A stretch of DNA of 64,000 nucleotides from Paracyclopina nana (lineage: Eukaryota > Arthropoda > Copepoda > Cyclopoida > Cyclopettidae): the NCBI GenBank assembly GCA_019096065.1, contig JAGUCH010000001.1, positions 16,988,001-17,052,000 of the forward strand. Direction: 5' to 3'. Position numbers and translations under genes: made by a program. The notes under the pieces were generated by a model, which worked only from the letters and a program-made list of their open reading frames with translations, was not told the origin of the DNA and did not search any database. Positions 1 to 10,643 of this stretch are shown here, in pieces; position 1 is the stretch's first letter; the number at the start of each line of letters is the position of its first letter.

Positions 1-168
1 AGCGTGAGGATATAGGGTGCTCGGGCTATAGTTCGATGCTGTAGTAACGGTGAACCTTAGAATCTCAGTTGTTTGTGTCGGTCATCGGCGAACTGAATTT
101 GGCTTCACTCGCTATCCGGCCACAAATCCACGCTAATCTCACGCATCCAGTCTTGCATCTGCCCGCAA

Positions 169-2137
169 ATGTCTTCAACGGGAGGAGTGCCCTATCTGGG
201 CTCCAAGATATCCCTGATTTCTAAGTCCGAGATTCGCTACGAGGGAATTCTCTACACGATCGATACCAAAGATTCCACCGTCGCGTTATCCAAAGGTAAT
301 GCTTGATTTTAACCTTTCGTCCCCAGTTTAGCATCTTGCTGTTTTAGTTCGGTCTTATGGAACGGAAGATCGTCCCACCGATCGCCCCGTGGCGCCGCGT
401 GAAGAGGTGTACGAGTACATCATTTTTAGGGGTGCTGATATCAAAGATATCCGCGTGTGTCAGCCTCCAAAGCCGCAACCGACTCTTGAGGGCGGCCTTC
501 CAAATGATCCAGCTATTGTTCATGTAATAACGGCAGTCTCAATCTTTTTCTGGCCTTATTTCAATTATTTTTATTGTAGCACTCTGTGACGACAAAGCCT
601 TCGGGTGGTGCCAATGCTGCCGCCGGCTCGAGCTCTTATGGCGCTATCGGGTCGTCTGGTTATGCTCCATCTGCTCCCGGAGCTCCTTTCTCTTCCGGAC
701 CATCTTCTACCACCCCTCAACCTCATAGTAAGCGTTTTAGGTCCCCTTGAAATGAGCCAAGCTAAGAATTGCGTTTTTAGGTGGTTCTCCTGTGATGGAC
801 ATGCTTAATCATCATTCTGGCCGATCCTCTCCTAACCAAGGCCATGACTCGAAAAGTCCCACCAACCTTGAAGGCAGGCCTTCTAGCAGGTAAATAATCA
901 TTATAAATGCTATTTCTTAAGTTCCACATGATGACACACCTAGCTCGCTTCGAGAGTGTCGATGAAGACAATTCAATGTTCCCATAAAATTGATATCTGA
1001 CGTTGCTTTCTTCTTTGATTGCCACGTGTTTTTTTTGGGCTGAGTTTAAACAATTTTGCGTAATTTAACAGGGGTCGTGGCGGCTCTGCTGGGTTCTATC
1101 GCGGAGGCCGTGGTCGGGGAGTTAACCAAGGTGGTAACCAATCCTTCAGAGGCCGTGGAGGTCCTGGAGGAAGAGGTGGATTCCAACCTGGTCGTCCCAC
1201 CGCAACCAAGAAGGATACGCTCAAGTTCGAAGGAGAGTACGACTTTGACAAGGCCAACGAAGAGTTCAAAGAAGTCCTTGAGAAGCTCCAGGTAACTTTA
1301 TATAAAGCCTTTCAGTTTGTACTTTTCTATGATGACACACCTAGCTCGCTTCGAGAGCGTCGATGAAGACAATTCAATGTTCCCAAAAATTGATTATCTG
1401 ATGAATTGCCTAAATGGATATTTTGAGTTTGACATTTTCTTTTGTACTCATGCGACCTTTTCATTTCCCAGAAAAGCACTCTCGAGCCAAAGGGCAACGG
1501 TGAGACTGAAGCTGAAAGCAACGAAGTTGAGGAGGGCGAAGTTGTGCCAGAGCCAGAATCATCCGGCTCTCCCATTCCCGAGATTTTCTACGACAAAAAG
1601 AAGTCGTTCTTTGACTCCATTTCATGCGAGGCCACCGAAAAGTCCAAGGGCAGGTCAAATCGCCCCGATTGGAAAGCCGAGAAAAAGTTGAACCGCGAGA
1701 CCTTTGGCGTGGCTGGTCACATGGGCAGGCGTGGTTACAATAGGCGAGGTGGCAACAATTACGGATACAACCGTGGTGGCGGCTACAATAATTACGGAGG
1801 TGGCGGTAACGGCCGCGGAGGCTATTACAATAATTACAACCAAGGGCAGCAACATCAGCAACAAGGCGGCGAGCGCGGAGAGTACAATAACTTCAGCGGC
1901 CGTTTCGCTCGTGATGGAAATAACTTTAGAGGAGGCCGCGGCCGAGGTGGCTACAACGGAGGCTACGAAGGCCGTGGTGGCTACCAAGGAGGCTACGAAG
2001 GCCGAGGAGGATATGGCGGCCGTGGCCAGCGCGTGGGAGGCCGTGGAGGCAATTGGGTAAATTAAACCTAATCCTATTAATAGCCCACGTGTTTTTTTAC
2101 ACCTTTCTTGTTATTGTAGAGAAACCAAGAGGACTAG
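169..2137 (+). CDS. tral: LSM14 / trailer hitch mRNP protein
   Basis: LSM14/Scd6 proteins bind mRNA and the Me31B/DDX6 helicase in P bodies and repress translation. Exons are 169-295, 348-523, 580-727, 781-889, 1072-1291, 1472-2056 and 2120-2137, giving about 460 residues with phase kept at every junction. The N-terminus ([20 protein letters not shown]) is the LSm14 fold. After a Ser/Gly/Pro linker come the FDF box ([15 protein letters not shown], about residue 240), the FFD box ([12 protein letters not shown]), the TFG box (LNRETFG) and a C-terminal RGG/YGG-rich tail. The start is the first ATG that opens the LSm domain. The last junction is optional: reading through 2057 gives a stop at 2063-2065 after Trp-Val-Asn, splicing gives RNQED. 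The family assignment is firm; the end is less certain. Confidence 0.93.
928..1000 (+). ncRNA. Candidate box C/D snoRNA, copy 1 (LSM14 intron 4)
   Basis: A 73-nt block opens with a perfect C box (ATGATGA, 928-934) and closes with a D box (CTGA, 997-1000). An internal GATGAAG (961-967) could be C'. It lies wholly inside a short intron, the usual place for animal box C/D snoRNAs. A second copy of the same length sits in the next intron while the surrounding intron sequence differs, which argues for selection on the block. The terminal stem is weak. The rRNA or snRNA target was not identified; the presumed guide is the stretch just before the D box (about 978-992). Confidence 0.62.
1329..1401 (+). 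ncRNA. Candidate box C/D snoRNA, copy 2 (LSM14 intron 5)
   Basis: This is a paralogue of the block at 928-1000 and also 73 nt. C box ATGATGA is at 1329-1335 and D box CTGA at 1398-1401. The first about 58 nt differ from copy 1 at one base (GAGAG(T/C)GTC). Small differences appear just before the D box, so the two guides may pair with slightly different or identical targets. Both copies happen to be open in one frame, but no splice sites bracket them as exons, so an RNA gene is the simpler reading. Confidence 0.62.
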
Positions 2138-3289
2138 TTTGCTAAGCCCTCGTCAGCCAACAGTAGCAACCTGCACAAGAATGAAATCCTATGATAATTT
2201 GTTGGTGTTTATTTTTCGTACTAAAAACCACTCTACTTGAGTCGGAGTATTTACTAATGCTATTACGAGAGCCATGTGTAGTGTAAGACTCGGCCAAAGA
2301 AGTCTGATATCTGACCCAACCCACTCCCTATTTTTCATTCTGTTCAACCGCCAAGTTTCCCTCCCCAGTAAAGAAGACTTCTTGTCCTGTTTTTCTATTG
2401 GTATGCTCGACACATAGATTATCATCAATGATATTTTGAGAGCAACTACACGTAAAATGGCCATCAAATCTCCATAAATCTATATATATTGCTATTCTTT
2501 GTATTAATTTTGCTGTGAGAAGACGGTAATAATATTTTTCTCGAGTCATGAATTTATGAGGATCATCTATATCGTGAAAAAGCCTTGCTTGTGAAGGCTT
2601 TTACATTTGCCAGTCAGAGAATTTAAAAGCCAAGTATTTTCATTTAATACCCAAGATTACTCCTCAACTACGTCGTCTCAACAATGAAATTGTGAAATAA
2701 AAAGCATACCTGATAATGAGAAAGGTCCTTTTTTTTTACTTCACGCCAACTCGTACGCCTTCTGCTTATTAAGGAAAAACTGAATGACCTCGTGATTGAT
2801 GCTTTTAACTTAGCACAAAGGCTTAAGTTACAGGTGTGAATATTGGCCTTTTTGGCGCTTAATTTCCTCGCAATTACCTTCATTTCCCTCGGGGTGAGAA
2901 CGCAAAGCTTTGCGTTATGACACTTGTAGCATATCTGTGAATGTCAAAATGCCTTAATTATATTGTAGCTTGGATTCATGATCGATTGCTCCTTCACTCC
3001 TGTAAACGAGTCTCGTTAATGCCTCAAGCTTTGTGTTCCTTATCTGTTTTGAAGCTCTTAAGCTCTTCGTAAAAAGCACGTCCTTAGCATTCTTGGCTTA
3101 ATATTAATTTAGAATTGTTTTAAATTGGCCACGAAGAATGAAAATGCGGTTTGCTCTAGTTGGTAACGCTTCAAAAATATAGTGTATGGTTGATATAATC
3201 AGGGCATATTTGACGCCTGTCGTCGATGTAACATCAGTTTCCCATGTGATAGGTATGTCAGGTGTGCAAAGCTCTGTAAAGCTTTCGCG
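2138..3289. other. Intergenic spacer, LSM14 to peroxidase
   Basis: It holds the LSM14 3' UTR. A possible AATAAA lies at 2696-2701, about 560 nt past the stop. No coding region, tRNA or repeat was recognised. Confidence 0.5.
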
Positions 3290-3316
3290 TATAAAAAGCA
3301 AGGCCTTTTTTCAGTT
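3290..3316 (+). promoter_or_regulatory. TATA box and possible initiator of the peroxidase gene
   Basis: TATAAAAA lies at 3290-3297, 53 nt before the start codon. TCAGTT at 3311-3316 fits the arthropod initiator (TCAGT), though its A is only 23 nt from the first T of the TATA box; TTCACTT near 3325 is an alternative. The 5' UTR would be only 20-30 nt. Confidence 0.55.
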
Positions 3317-3342
3317 TTACATTCACTTACTCTTGATACGTT

Positions 3343-6179
3343 ATGATGAGGCTGCAAGTAGCAGCAGGAATTTTGGCCCTCGTGGTTGCCTCTTTGGCTT
3401 TGGAGGTTGACCTGAATGACATCTACCAAAGGGCTGAAGCCGAGGTGCAATCAAAGACCTTGTCTCAAATGCAGGCAGGTGCGAGATCAAGCCTCTTCAA
3501 CCGAAGAAAGGTTACAGCAGAGTGAGTACATTTTGGAAGTAATCCTTAATTTTTGATGGTCCAGCCATTTTGGCGATTTCTTTTTTTGCAATGCTCTCTA
3601 ACTTATCCAATGCATAGTCAACCTATTTTTTAAAAATAGCTCGTAATGTTATTTGATAATATGGTACAATGTTAATTTTGGTAATTAAGCCAATTAGTAC
3701 CATTTGCTGATATACAACCCGCATTGATGACGACCATCGATGGAAATCCTGAAAATATTCCATTGTGCATGCGTGTGTATCGTACTTTTTTAAGGTGCAA
3801 TTCGTATTGTACGCAGGTGTCAAATATTAGCATTTTTATGGTAAGGATGTCACTAAGCAAAACGTTCTATTGTAAAAATGTGCTGCAAACGTACTTTTAG
3901 AATGTAAGGGATACAATTCGTGTGCTACGTACTACATTTCATTTTTTTCACGCAAACATTAAAAATAAGGGAATTTTCTAATTTTCGCAAATAAGGTCAC
4001 GCGTGATGGCCAAGCGGAATGAAGTTTTCAAGAAAATGGTCGACTTGTCCAAGGCAAATGGAGCTGCTCATGATGAGGCTGTGGCTTTGGCACGCGCAGC
4101 CCTTGCACTGAACCGGATGAAGAGCCAGCACTCCTCTGGCGGTCACCATGGACACACCAAGCCCGTGGACATTGTGGAGGACTCTTGCCTTGGCGAGCCT
4201 TTGACCTGCGATGCCAACACTCGTTTCCGCAGGATTGACGGCAAATGCAACAATCTCGATTCCAACAAGGCCTACTTTGGCGCCATGTCCACTCCTTTCA
4301 GAAGAGACATTGGAGTGGGAGAGTACGATCCTCAATCTGACTTTTCAGTCTACACTGAATTTGGAACCAATGATCGTCGTCGTCATGGTGGAAGCAATAA
4401 CACTCCTCCACCTCCACCTGGATCTGGATCTGGATCTGGATCTGGATCTGGATCTGGATCTGGATCTGGATCTGGATGTCCAGTGAGGACCAATTTGCCC
4501 AGTGCTAGGCTGGTGAGCCAGAAATTCCACACTGATGTATCGGTGCCTTCCAATGATGTGACCCACATGGTCACTCAGTGGGGACAATTTTTGGACCACG
4601 ACATCACACTCACCCCAGAGAATGAAGCCCATGGCTGCTGTGGAGCCACTCCAGATGATGAGTGCTTTCCAATCACCATCTCCCCATCTGATGACTTTTA
4701 TGGCACCAAAAACATCGAGTGCCTCGAATTTGCAAGGTCTGTGGCCTATTGCGAAAGCAATGGAGGGCCAAGGCAACAAGTCAATGGAATCACCTCATTT
4801 GTGGATGCCTCAAATGTCTATGGCAGCTCAGATGAGACCTCCAACCTGCTGAGGTCCTTCACCGATGGAAAGCTCGCCACTGCTGATGGCAATTTGCTGC
4901 CACAAATCAATGGCGCTGAGACAGCTGGAGATGTCAGAGCTATGGAGATGCCAGGATTGGCCACGATGCACACCATATTTGTGAGAGAGCACAACAGGAT
5001 CGCTGGCCTCATCAAGGGACTCCATGCTGACTGGAGTGATGAGGAGATCTTCCGAAATGCCCGGAGGATTGTGATTGGAGAGTACCAAAATGTGGTCTAT
5101 GGGCAATATTTGGCTGCTGTTCTGGGTGAGAAGACTGTTCAAGCATTCGGATTAACTCCCAATGCTGGTGGGTCATTTTATGATCCTGCTGTGGACCCTT
5201 CAATGACCACCGAGTTTGCCACTGCTGCATACCGTTTTGGCCACTCCATGATCCAGGGATTCATCCAGATGTTCAAGACAGACAATTCCGGCCTCCTGGG
5301 TGAATACCCCCTCAGTGATAACTACTTCAATGCTGAGAGGTACAGGAGCTACATGGAGCAAATCCTGATGGGCCTCTTGAACCAGCCAGCTCAGACCAAT
5401 GACAAAGAGGTCACTGCTCAGGCTTCCGATTTGCTCTTCAAAGAGGCTGGAGCTGACCATGGCGGCGACTTGGTGGCCAGGAACATCCAAAGGGGTAGGG
5501 ATCATGGCATCCCTGGCTTTTGCTGCTACTACAAGAAGTATGACGATCCCAACCATGACTGCAGCCGAGGTTGGGATGTCAGGTATAGAGGAATCAGCCA
5601 GGAGTCTTGGAATCTTTTGAAGACCATCTATGAAAAGCCTAGTGACATTGACCTCTTCACTGGAGGCCTGGCCCAGAATCCTGACCCATTGACTGGGGGA
5701 CTGACTGGCAAAGTTTTCCAACTGATGAAGGGTATGTACGCTTTATATTCATGCATTTGTTAAAAAACGACCAACAGATGGCGCTGCAATTCAGTTTATC
5801 AGCAGAGTTGCCAGATGAGTGCATTACTTTACAATAATACCGCGTCTTTTGGCGCTTTTCAACATGTTTCGGGTGTAGACTAACACTTTAAGGAGGGTAA
5901 CGCTTCTTTCAAAAATTTTCCTCTTTTTCAGCTCGTCAGTTTAGGAATACAAAGGCTGGCGATAGGTTCTTCTTTACCCACGTTGGACAAGCAGGCAGCT
6001 TTACCAGCGCTGGAAGGAATATCTTGGTGGGCAGAACGTTGGCTGGCATCATTTGTGACAACACTGGCATCACCAAAGTCCCAGCTAACGTCTTCAAATT
6101 GACAGCTTCCTCTGCTTTCATCCCCTGTGACCAAACACCTGCCCTGGACGCAGCTCAAGTGGCTGAATTGCTGAAATGA
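3343..6179 (+). CDS. Secreted animal haem peroxidase (chorion-peroxidase type)
   Basis: Animal haem peroxidases use H2O2 to oxidise or cross-link substrates; secreted insect forms act in eggshell and matrix hardening. Exons 3343-3521, 3996-5731 and 5932-6179 give 720 residues. Residues 1-20 form a signal peptide. A pro-region (to about 150) precedes a Gly-Ser tract and then the catalytic domain. The distal site is FLDHDI, with haem-linked Asp260 and distal His261. The Arg of VREHNRIA and the proximal His476 in RFGHSM are present, as is FVDASNVYG. The C-terminal block RQFRNTKAGDRFFF is in the last exon. All expected catalytic residues are visible, so it should be active. Intron 2 carries a CTCF-like motif at 5775-5786. 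The substrate cannot be told from sequence. Confidence 0.93.
4420..4473 (+). repeat. In-frame (GGATCT)9 microsatellite coding Gly-Ser
   Basis: Nine perfect GGATCT units encode (Gly-Ser)9 directly after a Pro5 run and before the Cys that opens the catalytic domain. A hexamer repeat keeps frame whatever its copy number, so linker length may vary between alleles. Confidence 0.97.
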
Positions 6180-6220
6180 ATCAAATTAGCCAGAATAAGC
6201 CAAAAATACAGCTTTTTGTG

Positions 6221-6226
6221 AATAAA
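6221..6226 (+). terminator. Poly(A) signal of the peroxidase gene
   Basis: AATAAA lies 42 nt after the stop codon, followed by a T-rich stretch. Confidence 0.7.
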
Positions 6227-7013
6227 CACTAATTTCATTTGATTGTGCAATATAATTTTTTTAACCTTTTTTTGATTGACTTTTATGGGCAGGTGCACTA
6301 CAAATGGCTTCACTTTCAGTGTACACACGACAATGGTAAAACACGTGCATTTAGTAGTGTTATTGGACCACCCTGAACTGAAATAGGGCAATGTTTCGAC
6401 AGCCCCCCACTGATTTCAAACAGCATTGTGACATCCCAATGAAAATAATTTACAGAAGAACTGCTGTATATATTCTTCACCTGAAAGTAGTATATTAGTT
6501 TGTTTTCATTGGGAAAAGCCGTGTCAAAAAGTTTACGCTCAATTTGTAAACAGTTTCAACATTTCACCAATTGTTTGCTTTTCGCGGAAATTACTTGAGT
6601 GTCTTTCACTCGAAATTGGAACTAATCATGGCTACATGGAAATTGAAATTATTATAATCGAGCAATTCTATGAGACATCTTTGACAAGCAACAAAAAATA
6701 ATGCATGCTTTCAACCTTGCTTTTTTAGCCAAATTTATTAATTAGGCATTTCCAAGTTTGCCTCGGAAAAAAATGAATGCACAGGCTACATAATATCACA
6801 GATTTTTTAAGTGCCATTTGCTACTTTATAGAGCTTTATGCTGATATAAGTATATCGGTTGCAAGATACCCATAAATTGCATTAATAGCTTCAATGGCTC
6901 CGCCTTTCTAGGCGCGGATTGGCCGAAACGCGCGCTGCTTTCTTCCCATCGGACATTTCGCCCGTTTTTCCCGTCGCCGTCCCATGACACATTTGGTCTG
7001 ACAGCGTTGAAAG
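6227..7013. other. Spacer, peroxidase to DM gene
   Basis: AT-rich sequence with no recognisable gene. The last about 120 bases become GC-richer and probably contain the DM-gene promoter and 5' UTR, without a clear TATA box. Confidence 0.4.
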
Positions 7014-8326
7014 ATGAACACAGCTTCGTCCCCTGGACTCGTTGATGATCTCGACGAGAAGGAGTCTTCGGTACGAAGGCCGAAATGCGCGAGGTGTCGC
7101 AACCATGGCCTCATTTCCTGGCTGAAAGGCCACAAAAGGCACTGCCAATTCAGGGATTGCTCCTGCTGCAAATGCAACTTGATCGCTGAGAGGCAGAGAG
7201 TTATGGCAGCTCAGGTAAATTGGAGGAGCAAGAAAGCATCAAATTATGATTATTTTGAGATTTCTCATCTCTTCAAGGTGGCTTTGAAAAGGCAGCAAGC
7301 TGCGGAAGATGCAATAGCTTTGGGGATTCGAGCCATGGCCACTGGAGAGCACTACAATTATTTGCCACCAGGACCCATTTTGGGCCTCCCTTTGGCAATG
7401 CAGTCTCAAGAGCAGCACTCCAATGCAGAACGCAGAATCAAAGGTACTTTCTTCAGATCATTATAAAGGTGGTTGCATAACCTTAATTTTCAGAAGTTGA
7501 GATGTACCGACAGAAGAAGATGGAGGAAGAGATTCATGGGAAATCGAGCAATAATTCGAGCAGTGACGAATCTCCAGCTTTGGAATCGCGCAGAAAATCA
7601 GCTGAGGCGCCATCTTCAACCCAAAAGCCACCAGCTCCGCAAATGAGCCCAAAATTGGACGTGGTCTCCTCCTCTTTGGCGAGTCCAAAAGAGCGGCAAT
7701 TGAGCAAATCTTTGGAGATGCTCCGCCAAATTTTCCCTGGGAAACCCATCAAGGTTCTGGAAATCAAGCTGAGAGAGGCCAAGGGAGACGTGGTCAAGGC
7801 GTTGGAGTCTTGCGCAAAGCACTTTGACCACAAGCCACCGGCCACGCCCGTCACATCATCCCCTACCACGCCCATCATTATGCCTCAGGAGAACAACAAC
7901 AATCCCTTTTTGCAGTCTCATTTTTCTATGTCCAATAATGAGCCAGGAAAATTCGTGCCCCCCTTTTCCACGGCTGCCATGCTTGCTTTTGCTTCCAGTC
8001 ACCACAAATCTGCATTCATGCCCACCAACCACGCCTATTTTCGCGGGTTTGATCATGCGCCGACGCAAAACCACGTGGCCGCCGCCAATTTGTTTCCGTT
8101 TCCCCCGCCGCTTTTCCCGCCGAATTTCTTTGTTGGTTTTGGCGCCGTCAGCAACAATAATCCCGGCCCTATTCAAATGGCCGCCAACCCCTTGAATTTG
8201 ACCAGTAATGTCGATCACATTAGTCACAGACCTTGCGTTGACCCTTTGTGCAATCAGTGCGCTCCCAAAGTGGATTCCACCGCAATGGAAGATTCCTCCA
8301 AAGATGAAGATGACTATGAGAAATAA
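7014..8326 (+). CDS. DM-domain transcription factor with DMA motif (Dmrt93B/DMRT3-like)
   Basis: DMRT proteins bind DNA through an intertwined zinc module and act in sex and neural development. Exons 7014-7214, 7278-7443 and 7494-8326 give 399 residues. The DM domain spans about residues 20-70 ([20 protein letters not shown] onward, with its Cys/His ligands), ending at RVMAAQ and joined across intron 1 to [12 protein letters not shown]. The DMA (CUE-like) motif lies at about 200-240 ([20 protein letters not shown]). The Trp in SWLKGHKR favours the DMRT3/Dmrt93B branch over DMRTA/Dmrt99B, which has Ala there; this is from memory, not a tree. The C-terminal half is Pro/Asn/Phe-rich. AATAAA (8322-8327) overlaps the stop codon. 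Confidence 0.9.
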
Positions 8327-10643
8327 AAATTCTTCAAATTAAAAAAAACCTTGCTTCTATGCCTAATTCAAAGAAAATACAAAGTGCTCTTTTGTGGAAC
8401 AATCTACCTCTTTATCAAATTAGCTCTCCTTTTTTGGGAGCTGCTACTGGCTAATTTGATGAAAAGCCAGAGAAACTTTTTCTTTTTTGCTGCTTTAGCT
8501 TAGGTAGGAAAGTTTTGGTCGGTGAACTGAATACAGCCAATAATGAAACCTATGAAGCAAGTCTGCTGTATTGCTTTTGCGCGGGGCTCTTTGGACAAAC
8601 AGACCTCGGGAAATGTTTGCTGTGATGACTTGTCTTACTAGATAGTTGATGTTCTTTTTGTCTGCCACTGAACAAAGGGATCAGAAGTAGCTTTCTTATT
8701 CAACACGAATTCTCTAAATTGTGAACAAAAAAAGCAATTGTAAAAGCAGCTGATTTAAAGCTACAATATGCAAAATCCCTTGGTTAGCATGAAGTATGCG
8801 CAATTCCAGCTACACTTGATGATTTCTGAGCAAAAGCTTACTTTTATCCCACTCAAAACAGATCTCATTTTAGGCGGTAGTTCCTCGTAAATGAGACTCA
8901 TTTTGGGTGGCATATTTAGTGTACATAAGATGGGATAGCTTTGGATATCTGCTTTCATTGTCATCTTCCCTGGAGCTGCCTAAATATACAATCAATCACA
9001 CCCCATATCCGCTATGTATATGCGAGACCCTCCTCATCTGAATTTCCGCTCTTTGGCAAGCACTCACCACTTCTGCACTGGTTGTTCTTCAGCCATATTA
9101 TTGCTATTTGTACAGCGGCGGAGCTTGGCTATACATATCGAAATCTTTTTTCGGTTGCATATGGTCATAAGAGGAAGGCAAATATGTCGTGTAATTGGAT
9201 CTCGGCACGCGCTTTCCATTTCAGTAGTGGGATAATATCATTTGCTTTTGCTCACTTTTGTATAGATTGCCTACTTTGCTTCTGGGCAATTGCTACCTAC
9301 CAACGTAAACCACGTGCGCGGACAACAAAAGTAAACAAAACTTGCCAATTGCCATAGTAAATAGATATCCCATTGTGGAGAGGTGGCATGATAAAATAAT
9401 CTTGTTTGGCAGGATCATCCAATGAATGCGGGATTGTAGTAGTGTGAGTATCCGCAAACAAATTCTAGCTGCCATGAACTTGCGACGCCAAATGTTGTCT
9501 ACACAAATTTTGGGGCTAGATGAGAAAAAGAAACAAAAGTTGCGTTGGAGCATCTTGTATTGAATTACTTTAGAAGAATAACAGAGCAGCTAGTAAGGGA
9601 AGTCAATATGGCGGCCAAATTTATGCTACAAAGTCGGTACTGAAGCAGATTCGCTTTTTTTTCGTTTTCAGAGCTTGGCTTATTTTCGGTGGTGGTCATT
9701 TTGATGGCTGCTGCATTTAGTAGCCATATTGACACAGTCGGGTCTCAAATGAACGCTGAGAACATGTAATGGACACCCATGTGCCATTTGCTCCACCAGA
9801 AAATGATGTCAAAGTTGTTGACACATGTCAAGTGGCCACTTACGCTGCTATCATCGTCTGCGATTTCACATAAAATACGAGATGAGCACTACACACATAA
9901 TACGATGGCAAAGAGATTTTATATAAGATGCTACATGTGAAGGCTGCTAATTTTGTGGCCAAATGAACAACGAGTGAATTAGCCAATGTTTTGAAAGGAT
10001 AATGCTTCGTTGTTGACTTTGGGAAAGTTACGATACAAACCTAATTTTTAGAGACTCTCGATAAGAGAGAGAATAATTTCAGCTCAAGCTCACAATAAGC
10101 CAAAGGCGTAAATTTGCTAGATTCGCAGCGCCATCTAGCAAGGAAACTTGAGCAAGTACATTTGACATGGCTGCGCTACATAGGCGATCACAAATGGGCT
10201 ATTTTTTGGCTTTTGGTGCACTAATTCCAAAAACTTTATAATTATGACATAATCTATGGATTAAATGGCACCCTTTCAAACCACAAAACCATATGCAACT
10301 CGCACAAATTTCCAAGCTTTTCACTGTTGAACCAAATTTTTCTAGCCTGTCTCCGCTGATCAGCCAATCAAATTGCTGCTCGTGATCACGTGACAAGTTT
10401 CGTGCGCGACAGTTTTTCCAAAAAATATACTTGCCCAAAAAGCGCCATCTAGCGAAAAAGTTTGTCCCTCCAATGCCTTATTGCTGCGAAGCACCCATCT
10501 CTAGACCTTATACAGGCAATTTAGCCACTTAGTCAAACGTGGAAACATTTGTTGCCTTCAAACGAACATTTTGTGTCAGATGGAAACATGCTAGCTACTG
10601 CAGTTATTTCCTTAAAATTGATTTAATGCTAAAATTACGAAAA
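8327..10643. other. Spacer between convergent DM and PHKB genes
   Basis: Apart from the mobile repeat at 10098-10478 I see no gene. An open frame at 8941-9357 has no family features, no coding-like composition and no supporting splice signals. Confidence 0.5.
10098..10478 (+). mobile_element. Non-autonomous TA-flanked DNA element, family A, copy 1
   Basis: This 381-bp block closely matches 40961-41340 (380 bp) along its whole length. Both copies are flanked by TA and have short inverted ends (AGCCA...TGGCT; here the right end is imperfect). This suits a Tc1/mariner-type miniature element. Each copy carries two AGCGCCATCTAG motifs, one near each end. No protein is encoded. A degenerate third copy lies near 49235-49400. 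Confidence 0.75.

Noticed and set aside
4345-4779. Antisense frames over the peroxidase Gly-Ser tract (Arg-Ser and Asp-Pro repeats)
   Set aside because: They are mirror readings of the GGATCT repeat; the sense strand is a complete peroxidase.
8941-9357. 138-codon plus-strand frame between DM gene and PHKB
   Set aside because: No recognisable motif and no neighbouring exons in phase.
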